Source of the DNA: Hyphomicrobiales bacterium
GTDB taxonomy: Bacteria > Pseudomonadota > Alphaproteobacteria > Rhizobiales > Rhizobiaceae
DNA: 64,000 bases
Assembly: GCA_900473915.1 (NCBI GenBank)
Contig: UCNG01000003.1
Span: 1-64,000 of the forward strand
Direction: 5' to 3'
This document shows, piece after piece, positions 62,401 through 64,000 of this stretch. How positions within the stretch are numbered: position 1 is the first letter of the stretch; each line of letters begins with the position of its first letter. A model generated the notes under the pieces. That model worked only from the letters and a program-made list of their open reading frames with translations. It ran no database searches and was not told where the DNA came from. Made by a program: the position numbers and the translations under genes.

Positions 62401-62568
62401 AAGCGTGAAGGCGGGAAGGGCGATTTCCGTGGTGGCAATCAGCGCCAGCCGAAGCGCGATCACGGTCATCAGGGTGCCAAGCGCGTCGAGCAGGAACGCC
62501 CTGCGCGTATCGATCCTGACTCGCCTTTCGCCAAGCTTCTGGCTCTGAAAGAACAGATGAAGAAGTAA
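59485..62568 (+). CDS. Suv3-like superfamily 2 RNA/DNA helicase with disordered C-terminal tail
   Basis: 1027 residues. Walker A GPTNTGKT (23-30), motif II DEVQ (about 105-108), motif III-like LGAGTM, and motif VI QIAGRAGRH in the second RecA domain. The gene resembles the Suv3 helicase of mitochondria, which works in RNA degradation. From about 840 to 905 it is Ala/Glu/Pro-rich, and from about 912 to 1000 it is Asn/Arg/Gln-rich (QNRQRQNRGNQNRGHQNRDQ), a likely RNA-binding disordered tail. GGGAATCC precedes the ATG. The S4 gene begins 1 base after its stop. A role in RNA metabolism is inferred by family. Confidence 0.9.
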   Translation: MNQLPAHDLPLTLSGRDVTAVLGPTNTGKTHLAIERMLSHGSGMIGLPLRLLAREVYNRVVERVGAANVALVTGEEKIVPPGARYSVCTVEAMPRRTDVAFVAIDEVQLAGDLERGHIFTDRILHLRGRQETLLLGAGTMRGILEKLLRGINVVTRPRLSHLAYAGSKKITRLPNRSAIVAFSADEVYAIAELIRRQRGGAAVVMGALSPRTRNAQVELYQSGDVDFLVATDAIGMGLNLDVDHVAFAQNRKFDGYQFRDLTPAEVGQIAGRAGRHLRDGTFGVTGQVHPFDEELVERVEAHNFDPVKVLQWRTARFDFSSLDSLRYSLETPAPVEGLAKALPAVDQQALENLSKDEEIVRLAKTPARIELLWDACALPDYRKIAPAQHADIIATIYQDLVRRGSVDEDYMSEQVRRADSTEGEIDTLSHRVAQIRTWTFVSHRPGWLADPTHWQEKTREIEDRLSDALHERLTKRFVDRRTSVLMRRLRENAMLEAEISPAGDVIVEGHNVGQLEGFRFTADVQAEGPDAKAVKSAAQKALAAEFERRAERFAAAPNGDFALGSDGVMRWVGATVATLVAGDDLLKPRAVILADEQLTGAARDKVAARIDRFVAHHIETVLKPLTDLAAADALTGMTRGLAFQIVENLGILPRRDVAEEVRGLDQDSRAALRRLGVRFGAYHVFMPMLLKPAPAGLITLLWALKNDGRERAGYGDVVNVLAAGRTSVVVDPAFDPMFYRLAGYRVLGRRAVRIDILERLADLIRPALAWRPGSGARPDGAYDGGRFIVTPAMMSILGATTDDMEEILRSLGYRHEAMEAAAVTAKLAELDAFAAEAAAKEAGVSPVAEAEKPAVPAAEPVPAPVVVAEAETEAKVDEVAPVAAEAAPAGETAEAAAEEPKPVLLWRQGRFEGRNRNQDQNRQRQNRGNQNRGHQNRDQGGEARKSDGAEQQARNDRGGKRFDKQKRHDGEGKREGGKGDFRGGNQRQPKRDHGHQGAKRVEQERPARIDPDSPFAKLLALKEQMKK

Positions 62569-62569
62569 G

Positions 62570-62953
62570 ATGACCGTAGAAACGGGCGCTAAACAGCGAA
62601 TCGACAAGTGGCTGTTCTTTGCGCGCGTGGTCAAATCAAGATCGCTGGCGGCGAAACTCGCCGTCGGCGGCAAGGTCCGGGTCAATCGCGACAAGATCGA
62701 GCAGGCTGCCCATCAAGTGAAGGTGGGTGACGTGCTGACTATCACGCTGGATCGGCGCATCCTTGTCTATAAGATACTCGCTCCGGGAGAGCGCCGCGGT
62801 CCGGCGCCGGAAGCCCAGCTTCTCTATGAAGATCTTTCACCGCCGCCGGCTTCTGCGGCGTCGGTCGAGCCCGCAACGCCTCAGCGCGAGAGCGGCGCGG
62901 GAAGGCCGACCAAGAAAGAGCGCCGCGAAACGGATCGGTTGCGCGGAAACTGA
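62570..62953 (+). CDS. S4-domain RNA-binding protein (Hsp15-like)
   Basis: 127 residues. QRIDKWLFFARVVKSRSLAAKLAVGGKVRVNRDKIEQ is the S4 domain, as in Hsp15/HslR, which binds ribosomal subunits with a stalled peptide. The C-terminal third is Pro/Ala- and Arg-rich. It starts one base after the helicase stop (TAAGATG), so the two are co-translated and may act on the same RNAs. Confidence 0.9.
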   Translation: MTVETGAKQRIDKWLFFARVVKSRSLAAKLAVGGKVRVNRDKIEQAAHQVKVGDVLTITLDRRILVYKILAPGERRGPAPEAQLLYEDLSPPPASAASVEPATPQRESGAGRPTKKERRETDRLRGN

Positions 62954-63306
62954 CATGGGCGCGTTGCCGCAGGCGTCTTGCGGTAGTGATGGAAATTGCT
63001 CGGCAGGCCGTTCCGGCGAAAGCGTTTTCCAAGCAGAAGCCGTCAAACGAAATGCTGTTTCAGACATGCGTGACTTCGTGATATTGCGGCGTTTGTACCC
63101 TTGTCACGGCGGGATAAAATCGTTACCTCACGCATTGTCATAAAAGGGCATGGGCTGATACCCGCAACCATTTCCGTGCACGGTGACTTCGTGGCGAGAT
63201 ATTCCAAAGCCCCGGGCTGATTGTCGGCTTGTCGGAGTATCGGCGCAAAGCTGTAGGATAGATAAGCTGCCTGTTCAGGAATTCGGGCAGCAACAGGAGT
63301 TCGACG
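62954..63306. other. 353-bp intergenic region before fdxA
   Basis: I see no gene and no strong hairpin. It probably holds the fdxA promoter. AACAGGAG at about 63292-63299 is the ribosome site of fdxA. Confidence 0.4.
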
Positions 63307-63645
63307 ATGACGTATGTCGTGACCGATAATTGCATTCGCTGCAAATATACGGACTGCGTCGAGGTCTGTCCGGTCGATTGCTTCTACGAAGGCGAAAACA
63401 TGCTCGTCATCAATCCCGACGAGTGTATCGACTGTGGCGTATGTGAACCGGAATGCCCTGCCGAGGCGATCAGCCCCGACACCGAGCCGGGCCTCGACAA
63501 GTGGCTGGAACTGAATACGGAATATGCGGCAAAATGGCCCAATATTACCGCCAAGAAGGACGCCCTTCCCGAAGCCAAGGAAATGGATGGCGTGGCTGGC
63601 AAGCTGGAGAAGTATTTCTCTGCCGAGCCGGGTAGCGGCGACTAA
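63307..63645 (+). CDS. fdxA: Seven-iron ferredoxin FdxA
   Basis: 112 residues. Cysteines at 9, 17 and 50 fit the [3Fe-4S] cluster and those at 21, 40, 43 and 46 fit the [4Fe-4S] cluster, spaced as in Azotobacter ferredoxin I; additional Cys12 and Cys25 are also family-typical. A C-terminal extension rich in Lys/Glu follows. It carries single electrons at low potential; the partner is unknown. In related bacteria it follows the S4 gene and precedes a CarD-type regulator, which would lie just past the window. Confidence 0.95.
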   Translation: MTYVVTDNCIRCKYTDCVEVCPVDCFYEGENMLVINPDECIDCGVCEPECPAEAISPDTEPGLDKWLELNTEYAAKWPNITAKKDALPEAKEMDGVAGKLEKYFSAEPGSGD

Positions 63646-64000
63646 TACCGGTACGGTATTGCATTTGGTGCTTTCAGGTTCCTGAAAGCAGGACGGTATT
63701 ATATAAGTATCGCCTTGTTCCAGAAGACTTCGCACTGCTGGAACACTACCGGTTGTCCTGTCAAGACTGACAGGATGAACGGCATTACGGAAAAGCACGA
63801 TTTATCACTTGCATTTTCTGTGATGCACCGGCAAAAGACGAATGAAATCACGGGAAAACGCCCATCTTTTAGGTGTGTTGCGTTGCCGGATACGGCATAT
63901 CCGGCAATTTGTTGATTCTTGCGCAAAATTGTGTTAGGTTGTCTCAATAATTTCGGTGACTGGACGTCAATTCGTGGCGCGATGCGTTAATCTCTGAAAG
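63646..64000. other. 355-bp region after fdxA with four perfect inverted repeats
   Basis: No gene is seen up to the window edge. Inverted repeats: AATACCG/CGGTATT (63644-63660, overlapping the stop), GCTTTCAGG/CCTGAAAGC (63670-63689), CCTGTCA/TGACAGG (63757-63774) and TTGCCGGATA/TATCCGGCAA (63883-63907). CGGTATT recurs at 63694-63700. None is followed by a good T-tract. The downstream AT-rich part (63925-63955) may be the promoter of the next gene. Confidence 0.6.

Overview
The window is a stretch of chromosomal backbone from a Brucellaceae alphaproteobacterium. It carries 51 supported genes, counting one partial gene at the left edge. The organism call rests on several things: a very large NAD-glutamate dehydrogenase, an 1158-residue pyruvate carboxylase, a DUF1674/SdhAF4 protein, an usg protein, an atpHAGDC operon with an Ala/Lys/Pro extension on the beta subunit, a PrpA-type hydroxyproline epimerase close to a livHMGF locus, and roughly 100-bp palindromic intergenic repeats. 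From memory some proteins (for example AtpH) look closer to the Ochrobactrum branch than to classical Brucella, but I could not check this.

Layout. 1-5.9 kb: TPM-domain membrane proteins and NAD-glutamate dehydrogenase. 6.1-18.6 kb: a UMF1-type transporter, then leftward glpK, purH, a heparinase II/III protein, rsmB and htpX, then rightward SdhAF4 and an ASCH protein, convergent acs, and usg. 18.7-27.6 kb: yggS, then leuS-lptE, a COG4637-type ATPase, talC, priA and a small membrane protein. 27.9-33.1 kb: ATP synthase F1 operon atpHAGDC. 33.2-37.1 kb: a MarR regulator, then a GntR/FCD regulator divergent from a D-amino-acid-type oxidoreductase and the 4-hydroxyproline epimerase. 37.4-44.9 kb: a branched-chain amino-acid ABC system (livHMGF, a DUF6867-like protein and two paralogous binding proteins in series). 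45-52.7 kb: pyc, a LysE exporter, an MFS transporter, 3-hydroxybutyrate dehydrogenase and ispG. 52.9-58.8 kb: an MFS transporter divergent from an HxlR regulator, ispA, mtgA, rpmF, a GlcG/HbpS-like gene and acetyl-CoA acetyltransferase. 59.5-64 kb: a Suv3-like helicase, an S4-domain protein and the 7Fe ferredoxin fdxA.

By function the window is housekeeping: F1-ATPase, translation (leuS, rpmF, rsmB), replication restart (priA), isoprenoids (ispG, ispA), envelope (lptE, mtgA), anaplerosis and acetate or ketone-body use (pyc, acs, bdhA, acetyl-CoA acetyltransferase) and amino-acid catabolism and uptake (gdh, hydroxyproline pair, liv). I see no tRNA or rRNA gene, insertion sequence, prophage, CRISPR array or defence island.

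The unusual content is mostly non-coding. There are two related families of palindromic repeats (ten copies), five of which sit directly against TAG stop codons. There are four perfect inverted repeats in 265 bp after fdxA, a duplicated 26-bp block in a 715-bp gap before the helicase gene, clear operator palindromes beside the MarR, GntR and HxlR genes, and possible structured leaders in front of livH and the second binding-protein gene. I found no convincing evidence for a new multi-gene system.
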